Positions 17,763 to 26,063 of a DNA stretch of 56,074 nt are shown here, one piece after another. The first letter of the stretch is position 1; each line of letters begins with the position of its first letter. The DNA is taken from contig JAHEGH010000013.1 in assembly GCA_024639825.1 (NCBI GenBank), positions 5,510-61,583 of the forward strand, given 5' to 3'. Both the position numbers and the translations under genes were made by a program. This DNA is from Gammaproteobacteria bacterium (GTDB lineage: Bacteria > Pseudomonadota > Gammaproteobacteria > Steroidobacterales > Woeseiaceae). The notes under the pieces were generated by a model. It worked only from the letters and a program-made list of their open reading frames with translations, had not been told where the DNA came from and did not search any database.

Positions 17763-18509
17763 CTAGCCGCCGAGCCACCTTAACGCGGTACCGGTCGTAT
17801 TGTCGCTGTACGGAGAGTTGACGTTCAATGCTTTCATGCTGAGTTGCTTGAGATTCTCAACCAGGTTGTTATCGCCCGGCGCCCCAATCTCAGCCATGTC
17901 ACTGTCGCTGAGCCCAGACCACAGTCCGTCGGAGCAGGCGAGCAGCACGTCGCCCGGTTCGAGTTTCTTGCGATTGGTAATGCTCATGTCGGGAACGGGC
18001 GCATCGCCACCGATACAGCATTCGACGAAGTTACGCATCGGGTGGTCCTGGGCCTCTTCTTCGGAGATAGCACCTTCCTGGATGAGTACTTCGACATGGC
18101 TATGGTCACGGGAACGCGTCAGAACCTCGCCCTCGCGCACCTGGTAGATGCGACTGTCACCAATATGTGCCCAGAATGCACCACCTTCCTGCACAAGGCA
18201 GATGGCGCAGGTCGCTCGCGGCCGGAAGTCCACCGCGACGTCAGCGCCGATCCGAACGACCTCATCATGGGCCCTGGAGAGGGCCATGTAGAGAAAGCCC
18301 TGCGGATCAAAGATCGGCTGGGTCGCGTTCATGAAGAGGTCCTGGACGACTTTCAGACCGGTCTCTGCCGCCTTGGCACCGTCCGAATGCCCGCCCATGC
18401 CATCGAACACGAGCAACAGCGCAGCATCCTCGGATGCCACGACCGCAGCGCGGTCCTGATTGTCCTGGCGGTCACCGAGAGCGGAGACTTTGGCGTATTC
18501 GATTTGCAT
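17763..18509 (-). CDS. PP2C-type Ser/Thr protein phosphatase
   Basis: A cytoplasmic, metal-dependent protein phosphatase of the PPM/Stp family. Metal-site motifs are visible: [11 protein letters not shown] (residues 11-21), [13 protein letters not shown] (about 32-44), [29 protein letters not shown] and the terminal YSDNTTG. I took ATG 18509 ([12 protein letters not shown]) because family members start just before the first motif. No good Shine-Dalgarno is visible, and the frame is open up to 18587, next to the divergent yicC start. It precedes rph. A partner kinase is not in the window, so the target is unknown. Confidence 0.88.
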   Translation of the reverse strand: MQIEYAKVSALGDRQDNQDRAAVVASEDAALLLVFDGMGGHSDGAKAAETGLKVVQDLFMNATQPIFDPQGFLYMALSRAHDEVVRIGADVAVDFRPRATCAICLVQEGGAFWAHIGDSRIYQVREGEVLTRSRDHSHVEVLIQEGAISEEEAQDHPMRNFVECCIGGDAPVPDMSITNRKKLEPGDVLLACSDGLWSGLSDSDMAEIGAPGDNNLVENLKQLSMKALNVNSPYSDNTTGTALRWLGG

Positions 18510-18590
18510 AAGACGTCGGTCGTGTATGGCCTTCAACTGCGACCAGAGCTTAGAATGTCCGTCCTTATAAAAACGTGATGCAGGCAACAG

Positions 18591-19457
18591 ATGTTACACA
18601 GTATGACAGGCTTCGCGCGAGAGTCGGCCGAAACCGCGATTGGTACGCTGACCTGGGAGATTCGCGCGGTCAATCATCGCTACCTCGATGTGCAGTTCAA
18701 GCTGCCCGAGGACCTGCGTCCCAAAGAGCAGACGTTCCGACAACAGGCGAGCTCGTCACTGGGTCGCGGCAAGGTCGAGTGTGCACTGTATTTTAGGCGC
18801 GCTTTGGATCAGAGCAGCGAGATGCAGATCGACACCAATCTCGTCGAGCTCATCGGCCACCGTATTTCCGATCTGACCGCCAAGCTACCCAACGTGGCGG
18901 CCGTGAACCCGATCGAGATCCTGCGCTGGCCCGGCGTCATCCAGCAGGCGGAGATCGATGTCGAGCCGTTGGTCGCCGAAGCTGGCGCGCTTCTCGACAA
19001 AGCGCTGGCGGCAATCGGCGAAATGCGGGCGAATGAAGGGCAACGTATCACCGACATGCTCGAGTCACGTTGCGCGGAAATCGAATCGATTGCGGCCACC
19101 GTGCGCACCCGAATGCCCGAAGTACTCGACGCCGCCCGCGCAAAGCAAAAAGAACGCCTTGCGAATCTCGACATCGAAGCAGACCCGGCAAGACTGGAAG
19201 TCGAACTCGCCCTGCTCGCGACGAAGATCGACGTCGATGAAGAACTCGATCGTCTCGAGAGCCACCTTGTCGAGATCCGCGACGCACTCAGGGAGCAAAA
19301 GCCCGTCGGCCGGCGCCTCGACTTCCTGATGCAGGAACTCAACCGCGAGGCCAACACGCTCGGTTCGAAGTCTGCTGATACAGAGACCACGCGGGCCGCA
19401 GTCGACCTGAAAGTGCTGATCGAGCAGATGCGCGAACAGATTCAGAACGTCGAGTAG
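18591..19457 (+). CDS. yicC: YicC/YloC family endoribonuclease
   Basis: YicC family proteins are endoribonucleases that act on structured RNA, including small RNAs in E. coli. The N-terminus MLHSMTGFARES, the WEIRAVNHRYLDV block (about residues 23-35), a Glu-rich central helix set, and the C-terminal GRRLDFLMQELNREANTLGSKS and LKVLIEQMREQIQNVE are the family hallmarks. The length of 288 residues is typical. It is divergent from the PP2C gene and stands 6 bases before gmk, the conserved yicC-gmk-rpoZ-spoT order. Confidence 0.93.
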   Translation: MLHSMTGFARESAETAIGTLTWEIRAVNHRYLDVQFKLPEDLRPKEQTFRQQASSSLGRGKVECALYFRRALDQSSEMQIDTNLVELIGHRISDLTAKLPNVAAVNPIEILRWPGVIQQAEIDVEPLVAEAGALLDKALAAIGEMRANEGQRITDMLESRCAEIESIAATVRTRMPEVLDAARAKQKERLANLDIEADPARLEVELALLATKIDVDEELDRLESHLVEIRDALREQKPVGRRLDFLMQELNREANTLGSKSADTETTRAAVDLKVLIEQMREQIQNVE

Positions 19458-19463
19458 GTAGGC

Positions 19464-20084
19464 GTGCGGCAACGTAAGGGAACGCTGTTTGTGTTTGCCG
19501 CTCCGTCGGGGGCCGGTAAAACGACGCTGGTCCATGCTGTCGTCACAAAGCACCCGGAGCTGCGCTTCTCTATTTCGTATACGACGCGCAAACCACGCCG
19601 CAACGAGGCCGACGGCGTGGACTACCTGTTCGTGACCAAATCCGAGTTCATGCGCCTGCGGGATCGGGGCGAGATGCTCGAGTATGCCGAAGTGTTCGAT
19701 AACTACTATGCGACAAGTCGCAGCCAGGTCGAGGGACACCTCGCGGATGATCGCAACGTCGTTCTGGAGATCGACTGGCAGGGTGCGCGCCAGGTTCGTG
19801 AGTCGATGCCTGAGTGCGTGACGATTTTCATCCTCCCGCCGTCAGTCGAGGAACTCGAGCGGCGGTTGCGAGACCGGCGCACGGATACGCCGGAGGTGAT
19901 TGAACGTCGTCTGCGCGACGCGCTGACCGACATGTCGCACTGGGACGAATTCGACCACGTCATCATTAACGACGACCTGAACCAGGCCATCTCGGACCTG
20001 GAGGACGTACTGGCGGGTAAAGGGGAGGCCTCATCGACCTCAAACGAGACGCTGAGGCGCGCCGTTGAGCGGATTATCGGCTGA
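19464..20084 (+). CDS. gmk: Guanylate kinase
   Basis: Gmk phosphorylates GMP and dGMP to the diphosphates. The P-loop FAAPSGAGKTTLVHA (residues 12-26), the GMP-binding SISYTTRKPRRNEADGVDYLFV, the EYAEVFDNYYAT segment and the lid RLRDRRTDTPEVIERRL are intact in 206 residues. The start is GTG 19464, 6 bases after yicC, with AGGTAGG close upstream. Neighbours rpoZ and spoT connect it to guanine-nucleotide and ppGpp metabolism; ppGpp inhibits Gmk in some bacteria. Confidence 0.95.
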   Translation: MRQRKGTLFVFAAPSGAGKTTLVHAVVTKHPELRFSISYTTRKPRRNEADGVDYLFVTKSEFMRLRDRGEMLEYAEVFDNYYATSRSQVEGHLADDRNVVLEIDWQGARQVRESMPECVTIFILPPSVEELERRLRDRRTDTPEVIERRLRDALTDMSHWDEFDHVIINDDLNQAISDLEDVLAGKGEASSTSNETLRRAVERIIG

Positions 20085-20125
20085 CTATATATAACGTTTA
20101 GTTATATGGGGTGGACTCAACCCAA

Positions 20126-20187
20126 GGGGACAGTCACCTTTACTCCGCCGCACCAACCGGTACGGCAAAGCAAAGGTGACTGTCCCC
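20126..20187. repeat. REP-like hairpin in the gmk-rpoZ gap
   Basis: Perfect 16-base arms GGGGACAGTCACCTTT (20126-20141) and AAAGGTGACTGTCCCC (20172-20187) enclose a 30-base loop that has its own GCCG...CGGC pairing. The arms share the GGGGACA/TGTCCCC ends of the other REP-like elements here. The right arm ends directly before GGAG, the rpoZ ribosome site, so the element is part of the rpoZ leader. Its origin by a REP-associated transposase is inferred. Confidence 0.85.
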
Positions 20188-20199
20188 GGAGAACCACCC

Positions 20200-20481
20200 A
20201 TGGCCCGTATTACTGTCGAAGACTGCCTCGATAACGTCGAAAACATTTTTGAGATGGTCCTTGTCGCTGCCAAGCGCGCACGCCGCATCGCCCACGGTGC
20301 CGACCCGATGGTTGAGCTCGAGAACGACAAGCCAACCGTGGTTGCCCTGCGCGAAATCGCTGAGGGGCTCGTCACCTCGTCGATCCTCGAAGAAATCGAG
20401 CAGCCGATGGCCGAAGAGCTGCTCCAGCCTGAGGCGACCGACGAGATCCTGCCCGTTCGCGGCATCTCAATCGGCGACTAA
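20200..20481 (+). CDS. rpoZ: RNA polymerase omega subunit
   Basis: Omega stabilises RNA polymerase (binds beta') and forms one ppGpp site. The protein begins [30 protein letters not shown], with the omega core [13 protein letters not shown] in the second half and an acidic tail; 93 residues is standard. I chose ATG 20200 since GGAG stands 8 bases upstream, whereas the upstream in-frame ATG (20176) lies inside the REP-like hairpin. It precedes spoT by 43 bases. Confidence 0.96.
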   Translation: MARITVEDCLDNVENIFEMVLVAAKRARRIAHGADPMVELENDKPTVVALREIAEGLVTSSILEEIEQPMAEELLQPEATDEILPVRGISIGD

Positions 20482-20524
20482 AAACCCCGTACCCCATACG
20501 GCTCAACGCCGTTAAGATGGGGGC

Positions 20525-22681
20525 ATGGATTACGCCGCCACCATTCTGTCGAAACTCCCGGGTGCTTCGCGCCGGGACAATGGTGTGCGGCAACTCGTCG
20601 ATACGCTCAAGACCTACCTGCCAGACGAGCAGGTCAAGAAGGTTCTCGAGGCCTACGAATTCGGCGCTGCGTTTCACAAGGGGCAAACCCGCAAGTCGGG
20701 CGAACCGTACATTACTCATCCCGTCGCCGTCGCGCAGGAACTCGGTGAGATGCATCTCGATTCCGAGGCCATCTGTGCGGCGATCCTCCATGACGTTGTA
20801 GAAGACACCCCGGCAACGCTCGAGGAAATAAGAAACAAATTTGGTGAAGACGTTGCGTTGATCGTAGACGGCGTTAGCAAACTCGACCAGATCCAGTTCC
20901 GCAGTCGCGCCGAAGCCCAGGCCGAGAGCTTCCGCAAGATGATGCTGGCGATGATTGAGGATATTCGCGTCATCCTTGTCAAACTCTCGGACCGTTTGCA
21001 CAACATGCAGACGCTCGGCGCCATGCCGACGCAGAAGAAAAAGCGCATCGCGCGCGAAACGCTCGACATCTATGCACCGATCGCCAATCGACTGGGTATC
21101 AATCGACTCAAGGTGCAGCTTGAAGATCTTGGTTTTAAGCATTTGCACCCATACCGCTACCGCGTGCTCGAAAATGCGCTGAAGAAAAGCAAGGGCAGCC
21201 AGAAGCAAATCGTGCGGCGCATCTCTGACCAGTTCAGCAAGGCAATGCTTGAGGATGGCATTTCCGGTCAGGTCATCGGTCGGGAGAAGCACCTCTACAG
21301 CATTTACAAAAAGATGGCGGAGAAAAAACGTGTGCTGTCGGATGTTGTTGACGTGTACGGTTTTCGCATCATCGTTGACGATGTGAGCACGTGCTACCAG
21401 ACACTCGGCCTGGTGCATCAACTCTATAAACCGATGCCAGGCCGCTTCAAGGATTACATCGCCATCCCGCGTATCAACGGCTACCAGTCGCTGCACACCA
21501 CGCTGTTTGGTCCAAAGGGCCTGCCGCTGGAAGTGCAGATTCGCACGCGTGACATGGACCGCGTCGCCGAGTCTGGCGTTGCCTCGCACTGGATTTACAA
21601 AGCCGGCGAAAAATCAGACGCAACGCCGCAACGTCGCGCGCGCGAGTGGCTTGCCAACCTCGCCGAGTTGCAACAGTCGGGCACCTCCGAGGAATTCCTC
21701 GAGAGCGTCAAGGTCGACCTGTTCCCGGACAAGATCTACGTGTTCACGCCGAAAGGCGACATCATGCCGCTGCCCAAGGGTGCGACGACGGTCGATTTTG
21801 CCTATGCCGTACACACCGACGTCGGCGACCGCACCGTTGCGGCCAAGATCAACCGCGGCCTCGTGCCACTACGCACGCCACTGCAAAATGGTCAGACCGT
21901 CGAGATTATTACCTCGCGCGGCGCCAAGCCGAATCCCAACTGGCTGACATTCGTGCGCTCGGCCAAGGCGCGCACAGCGATTCGGAATCATATGAAGAAC
22001 CTGCGCTCCACCGAGTCGGTCGATCTCGGCCGGCGCCTGCTGGACAAGTCGCTGAAAGATCTCGACTCATCGCTGCGCAAAATTGGCAAAGTACGTATGA
22101 GCGAGGCGCTGCAGGATCTGGAGCTGAACAATACGTCGGAGTTGTTCGAACAAATTGGCCTGGGCGAACGCCTCGCACCTTTGACCGCACGCCACCTGAT
22201 CGGGGCCGACCTCGAAGGCGAGAGCGTTGAAGATGTCGCGAGCCTGGTTATAGCGGGCACCGAGGGCATGGTCGTCAGTTATGCCAAGTGCTGTTACCCG
22301 CTTCCGGGCGACTACGTTATGGGCTACCTGACGGCAGGGCGCGGTGTCGTCATTCATCGTAACAACTGCGGCAACCTCTCAAACTTCCGCAAGCAACCAG
22401 AGAAGTGGCTTGCCGTCTCGTGGGAAAAAAATATCGACCGCGAATTCTACTGCCAGATCCAGTGCGAGACGCGCAATCGTACCGGCGTGTTGGCTGAGGT
22501 CGCCGCGACCATTGCCGACTGCAAGTCGAACATCGAGCAGGTTGAGGTAATCAGTCGCCATGAGGACTGTTCCGTTCTGACGTTCCTGCTACAGGTCAAG
22601 AACCGCACTCACCTGGCACAGATAATGCGCAACGTCCGCAAGATGCCAAACGTCATTCGCGTCTCTCGCGAATGCGCCTGA
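20525..22681 (+). CDS. spoT: Bifunctional (p)ppGpp synthetase/hydrolase SpoT
   Basis: SpoT makes and degrades the alarmone (p)ppGpp. The 718 residues contain an HD hydrolase domain (about 40-180) with YITHPVAVAQELGE and AAILHDVVEDT intact, so hydrolysis is expected. The synthetase domain (about 230-345) has REKHLYSIYKKM, YGFRIIVDD and GRFKDYIAIPRINGYQSLHTT, so it looks active too. A TGS domain (about 390-450, IYVFTPKGDIMPLPKGATTVDFAYAVH), a CC/ZFD region (AKCCYPLPGDYVMGYLTAGRG) and a C-terminal ACT domain follow. The start ATG 20525 lies after rpoZ in the conserved gmk-rpoZ-spoT order. Both active sites intact favours SpoT over monofunctional RelA. Confidence 0.95.
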   Translation: MDYAATILSKLPGASRRDNGVRQLVDTLKTYLPDEQVKKVLEAYEFGAAFHKGQTRKSGEPYITHPVAVAQELGEMHLDSEAICAAILHDVVEDTPATLEEIRNKFGEDVALIVDGVSKLDQIQFRSRAEAQAESFRKMMLAMIEDIRVILVKLSDRLHNMQTLGAMPTQKKKRIARETLDIYAPIANRLGINRLKVQLEDLGFKHLHPYRYRVLENALKKSKGSQKQIVRRISDQFSKAMLEDGISGQVIGREKHLYSIYKKMAEKKRVLSDVVDVYGFRIIVDDVSTCYQTLGLVHQLYKPMPGRFKDYIAIPRINGYQSLHTTLFGPKGLPLEVQIRTRDMDRVAESGVASHWIYKAGEKSDATPQRRAREWLANLAELQQSGTSEEFLESVKVDLFPDKIYVFTPKGDIMPLPKGATTVDFAYAVHTDVGDRTVAAKINRGLVPLRTPLQNGQTVEIITSRGAKPNPNWLTFVRSAKARTAIRNHMKNLRSTESVDLGRRLLDKSLKDLDSSLRKIGKVRMSEALQDLELNNTSELFEQIGLGERLAPLTARHLIGADLEGESVEDVASLVIAGTEGMVVSYAKCCYPLPGDYVMGYLTAGRGVVIHRNNCGNLSNFRKQPEKWLAVSWEKNIDREFYCQIQCETRNRTGVLAEVAATIADCKSNIEQVEVISRHEDCSVLTFLLQVKNRTHLAQIMRNVRKMPNVIRVSRECA

Positions 22682-22709
22682 TACCCGTTACCAACTCCGG
22701 AAGCTTCCA

Positions 22710-23090
22710 ATGACCAAGCAAACCATACACACCGACAGCGCCCCTGCGGCACTCGGCACATACTCGCAGGCCATCAAGGTCGGCCAGTTCGTCTTCATGT
22801 CCGGACAGGTTCCGCTCGTTCCGGAAACAATGGAGGTCGTTGAAGGCGATTTCGCGGCGCGTGCGCGACAGGTCTTTGACAACCTCAAGGCCGTCGCCGA
22901 GGAGGCGGGGGGCAGCCTGAATGACGCCGTGAAGATCACCATCTTTCTGACGGACCTTGGCAACTTCGCTACCGTGAACGAAGTCATGGCCACGTATTGC
23001 GATGAGCCCTATCCGGCGCGCGCCGCTGTAGAGGTATCGGCGCTGCCGAAAGGTGTCGACATCGAGGCCGACGCGATCCTTGCTATCTGA
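22710..23090 (+). CDS. ridA: RidA family enamine/imine deaminase
   Basis: RidA hydrolyses reactive enamine/imine intermediates such as 2-aminoacrylate formed by PLP enzymes. The 126-residue protein shows APAALGTYSQAIKVGQFVFMSGQVPLVP, the ARQVFDNLKAVAEEAGGSL block, and the catalytic arginine stretch PYPARAAVEVSALPKGVDIEADAI. GGAAG stands 6 bases before ATG 22710. It lies directly after spoT, the same order as in E. coli-like genomes with rutC/tdcF homologues, and its end overlaps the putative recG start. Confidence 0.93.
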   Translation: MTKQTIHTDSAPAALGTYSQAIKVGQFVFMSGQVPLVPETMEVVEGDFAARARQVFDNLKAVAEEAGGSLNDAVKITIFLTDLGNFATVNEVMATYCDEPYPARAAVEVSALPKGVDIEADAILAI

Positions 23091-25149
23091 CGCATTAACC
23101 GCTCTCAAGGGTGTCGGGCCGGCGCTCGCCAAAAAGCTCGAGAAACTCGGGCTGCATCGGGTCGAGGACCTGCTGTTCCTGCTGCCACTGCGCTACGAGG
23201 ACCGCACGCAACTCGTAAAGATCGGTGCGCTTGTCGCCGGCGCTCGCTGTCTCGTCAGTGGTGAGGTTTTGCTTGCCGAAACGGCCTACCGTGGGCGACG
23301 CAATCTGCTCGTGCGGGTAAGCGACGGCAGCGGTCAGCTCACACTTCGCTTTTTTCATTTCTCGCGGCAGCAGCAGGCGCAGTTTCAGAACGGTGTGCAT
23401 GTGACCTGTTTCGGTGAAGTGCGTCGCGGCTCTGCGGGCTTCGAGATGATTCACCCTGAATACCGGATTCTGCGGGAAAGCCAGGGCGCTGCCATGAGCG
23501 ATTCGCTCACGCCCATATACCCGGCAACAGAGGGTGTACAACAGGGGCGGTTGCGTAACCTGACCGATCAGGCCCTGCGGGCAATGCACGACGATCCGCC
23601 TGTCGAGTTACTGCCTGAGTCTGTCACCCGGAAACTCGGTATGCCGTCGCTGGCGGAGGCCATTCATTACCTCCACCGCCCGCCGCCCGATGCGGACATC
23701 GAACGGATGCAGGCCGGCAAGCATCCATGCCAGCAGCGGCTGGCATTCGAAGAGCTGCTGGCCCATTACCTGAGCCTGCGCAGTTTGCGCGCGCTTGCAG
23801 AAACCGACGATGCGATCGCACTGATTGACGGTAGCGAACAGGTCAGCGGCTTCATCGCGGACCTGCCATTTACTCTGACAGGCGCACAGCGGCGAGTCGT
23901 TGATGAGATCCTCGGCGACATGTCGCAGCCGCACCCGATGATGCGCCTTATCCAGGGCGACGTCGGTTCCGGCAAAACCATTGTGGCGGCCATCGCATGC
24001 CTTAAGGCCATTGCTTGCGGCGTACAGGCGGCCATCATGGCGCCGACAGAAATCCTGGCCGAGCAGCACTGGCGGAATTTTTCCGACTGGTTCGGGCCGC
24101 TTGGCATCGAGCCTGCGTGGTTGAGCGGCAGCCAGAAAGCCGCGGCGCGGCGCGAATCGCTGGAGTCGATCGCCCATGGACGCGCGCAGCTAATCGTTGG
24201 CACACATGCCTTGTTCCAGGAGGGCGTCGCATTCAGTCGCCTTGCCCTGGTGGTCATCGACGAACAACATCGCTTCGGCGTGCACCAGCGCATGGCGCTG
24301 CGGGACAAGGGCGTGGGGACGGAAGGGCATCCGCACCAGCTCGTCATGACCGCAACGCCGATTCCCCGGACGCTTGCGATGGCCGCGTACGCAGATCTCG
24401 ATACATCAGTTATCGACGAGTTGCCGCCGGGCCGCCAGCCCGTATCGACTATTGCGGTCCCCGATACGCGACGCGCGGAGATCGTCGAACGGGTGCGCGC
24501 CGCATGCGCGTCCGGTCAGCAGGCCTACTGGGTTTGCCCACTCATCGAGGAGTCCGAGGTGCTCGACTACCAGGCGGCCGAGGCCAGCTACCAGGCGCTG
24601 ACAGACGCGCTGCCCGAGTTACGCGTGGGCCTGGTACATGGGCGTATGCGGCCGGCTGAAAAAGAGCGTGGCATGCAGGCTTTCAAAGAGGGGCTGATCC
24701 AGGTTCTCGTTGCGACCACGGTGATTGAGGTCGGCGTTGATGTGCCGAATGCGAGCCTGATGATTATCGAAAACGCCGAGCGCATGGGCCTGTCCCAACT
24801 GCACCAGCTGCGTGGCCGGGTCGGGCGGGGCGCGGCACAAAGTCACTGCGTCCTGTTATACAAGCCGCCGCTCGGACGCATTGCCAAGGAACGACTCGCG
24901 GTACTGCGCGATACCAACGACGGCTTTGTGGTTGCACAGCGCGATCTTGAACTCAGGGGCCCGGGCGAATTGCTCGGTACGCGCCAGACCGGCCTGCCCG
25001 ACTACCGGGTAGCGAACCTCGTTCGCGATGCCGAGCTGATGCCGCAGGTACAACTCACTGCGGAGGTCATCCGCAAGTCATCGTCCCATCGGGCCGCGGC
25101 CATCGTGCGCCGCTGGTTGGGCGATGCCGGACGCTACGGCAAAGTGTAG
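23053..25149 (+). CDS. recG: ATP-dependent DNA helicase RecG
   Basis: RecG is a double-stranded DNA translocase that remodels stalled forks and branched recombination intermediates. The N-terminal wedge domain includes LKGVGPALAKKLEKLGLHRVEDLLFLLPLRYEDRT and an OB fold. Helicase motifs follow: Walker A LIQGDVGSGKTIVAA, Ia MAPTEILAEQHW, DEQH box VVIDEQHRFGVHQR, MTATPIPRTLA, and the C-terminal TTVIEVGVDVPNASLM and QLRGRVGRG. The start is uncertain: GTG 23053 overlaps ridA by 38 bases, and a TTG at 23080 would give a shorter N-terminus. Length of about 698 is normal. Confidence 0.94.
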   Translation: MSTSRPTRSLLSDALTALKGVGPALAKKLEKLGLHRVEDLLFLLPLRYEDRTQLVKIGALVAGARCLVSGEVLLAETAYRGRRNLLVRVSDGSGQLTLRFFHFSRQQQAQFQNGVHVTCFGEVRRGSAGFEMIHPEYRILRESQGAAMSDSLTPIYPATEGVQQGRLRNLTDQALRAMHDDPPVELLPESVTRKLGMPSLAEAIHYLHRPPPDADIERMQAGKHPCQQRLAFEELLAHYLSLRSLRALAETDDAIALIDGSEQVSGFIADLPFTLTGAQRRVVDEILGDMSQPHPMMRLIQGDVGSGKTIVAAIACLKAIACGVQAAIMAPTEILAEQHWRNFSDWFGPLGIEPAWLSGSQKAAARRESLESIAHGRAQLIVGTHALFQEGVAFSRLALVVIDEQHRFGVHQRMALRDKGVGTEGHPHQLVMTATPIPRTLAMAAYADLDTSVIDELPPGRQPVSTIAVPDTRRAEIVERVRAACASGQQAYWVCPLIEESEVLDYQAAEASYQALTDALPELRVGLVHGRMRPAEKERGMQAFKEGLIQVLVATTVIEVGVDVPNASLMIIENAERMGLSQLHQLRGRVGRGAAQSHCVLLYKPPLGRIAKERLAVLRDTNDGFVVAQRDLELRGPGELLGTRQTGLPDYRVANLVRDAELMPQVQLTAEVIRKSSSHRAAAIVRRWLGDAGRYGKV

Positions 25150-25159
25150 AATCGCGAGC

Positions 25160-26062
25160 ATGAAGACGTTCGCCCTCGCAGATTACGCGCCGGAGATTGC
25201 CAGCCAGCTTCGCAACTACGGCAAGCTGATGCGCATCGACAAGCCAATCGGTACCTGGTTGTTGTTGTGGCCAACACTCTGGGCGTTGTGGCTGGCGGGC
25301 GAGGGCACACCGGACCAGGGCCTGTTCGTCGTTTTCATGATTGGCGTCTTTATCATGCGCTCGGCCGGGTGTGTTCTGAACGATTTCGCCGATCGCAAGA
25401 TCGACCCGTATGTTGAACGCACGCGCACACGGCCGCTGGCGACCGGCGCCGTCGCCCCGCTGGAAGCACTCACCTTGTTTGCGGCACTCGGCCTGATCGC
25501 CATTGGCCTCGCGTCAATGCTGAACAAGCAGGCACAGGTTCTCGCCGTCGTCGGCGCCGGGCTGACGATCATCTACCCGTTCATCAAGCGCTACCTGTCG
25601 ATTCCGCAGTTCGTGCTGGGCGCGGCGTTCGGCTGGGCCGTCCCAATGGCCTTTGCGGCTCAAACCGGCGAGACGCCAGAGCTTGCGTGGCTGGTGTTTG
25701 GGATTGCGCTGGTGTGGGCTGTTATCTACGACACGTTTTACGCCATGGTCGATCGCGAGGACGACCGCAAGATCGGCGTCAAATCAACGGCGGTGCTGTT
25801 CGGCGACGTTGACCTGTTCGTTATCGCGGGCCTGCAACTGGTGATGCTGCTGGGGCTGGTTTTCGTTGGCTTCCGGGCCGAGCTCGGCTTGTGGTACTAC
25901 CTGTCTGTGGCTGTCGCGGCTGGCATGATGGCCTGGCACCTCTGGCTGGCTCGTGACCGCCAGCCTGCCGGCTGCTTTGCGGCCTTCTTAAAGAATCACC
26001 ATATCGGCATGGTGATTTTCATCGGTATCGTTCTGCACTACACGTTTAACCCGGCGGCGTGA
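25160..26062 (+). CDS. ubiA: 4-Hydroxybenzoate polyprenyltransferase
   Basis: UbiA prenylates 4-hydroxybenzoate, the first membrane step of ubiquinone synthesis. It is a polytopic inner-membrane protein with two Asp-rich diphosphate/Mg motifs: VLNDFADRKIDPYVERT (about residues 75-91) and DTFYAMVDREDDRKIGVKS (about 195-213), plus the conserved RIDKPIGTWLLLWPTLWAL start. I used ATG 25160 (MKTFALADYAPE), giving 300 residues; the frame to 25124 lies inside recG. The presence of ubiA shows a ubiquinone-based respiratory chain, relevant to the oxidase and denitrification genes. Confidence 0.94.
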   Translation: MKTFALADYAPEIASQLRNYGKLMRIDKPIGTWLLLWPTLWALWLAGEGTPDQGLFVVFMIGVFIMRSAGCVLNDFADRKIDPYVERTRTRPLATGAVAPLEALTLFAALGLIAIGLASMLNKQAQVLAVVGAGLTIIYPFIKRYLSIPQFVLGAAFGWAVPMAFAAQTGETPELAWLVFGIALVWAVIYDTFYAMVDREDDRKIGVKSTAVLFGDVDLFVIAGLQLVMLLGLVFVGFRAELGLWYYLSVAVAAGMMAWHLWLARDRQPAGCFAAFLKNHHIGMVIFIGIVLHYTFNPAA

Positions 26063-26063
26063 C

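Noticed and set aside
20372..21589. 405-codon minus-strand open frame
   Set aside because: Antisense to rpoZ and the SpoT catalytic domains; shadow of codon bias.
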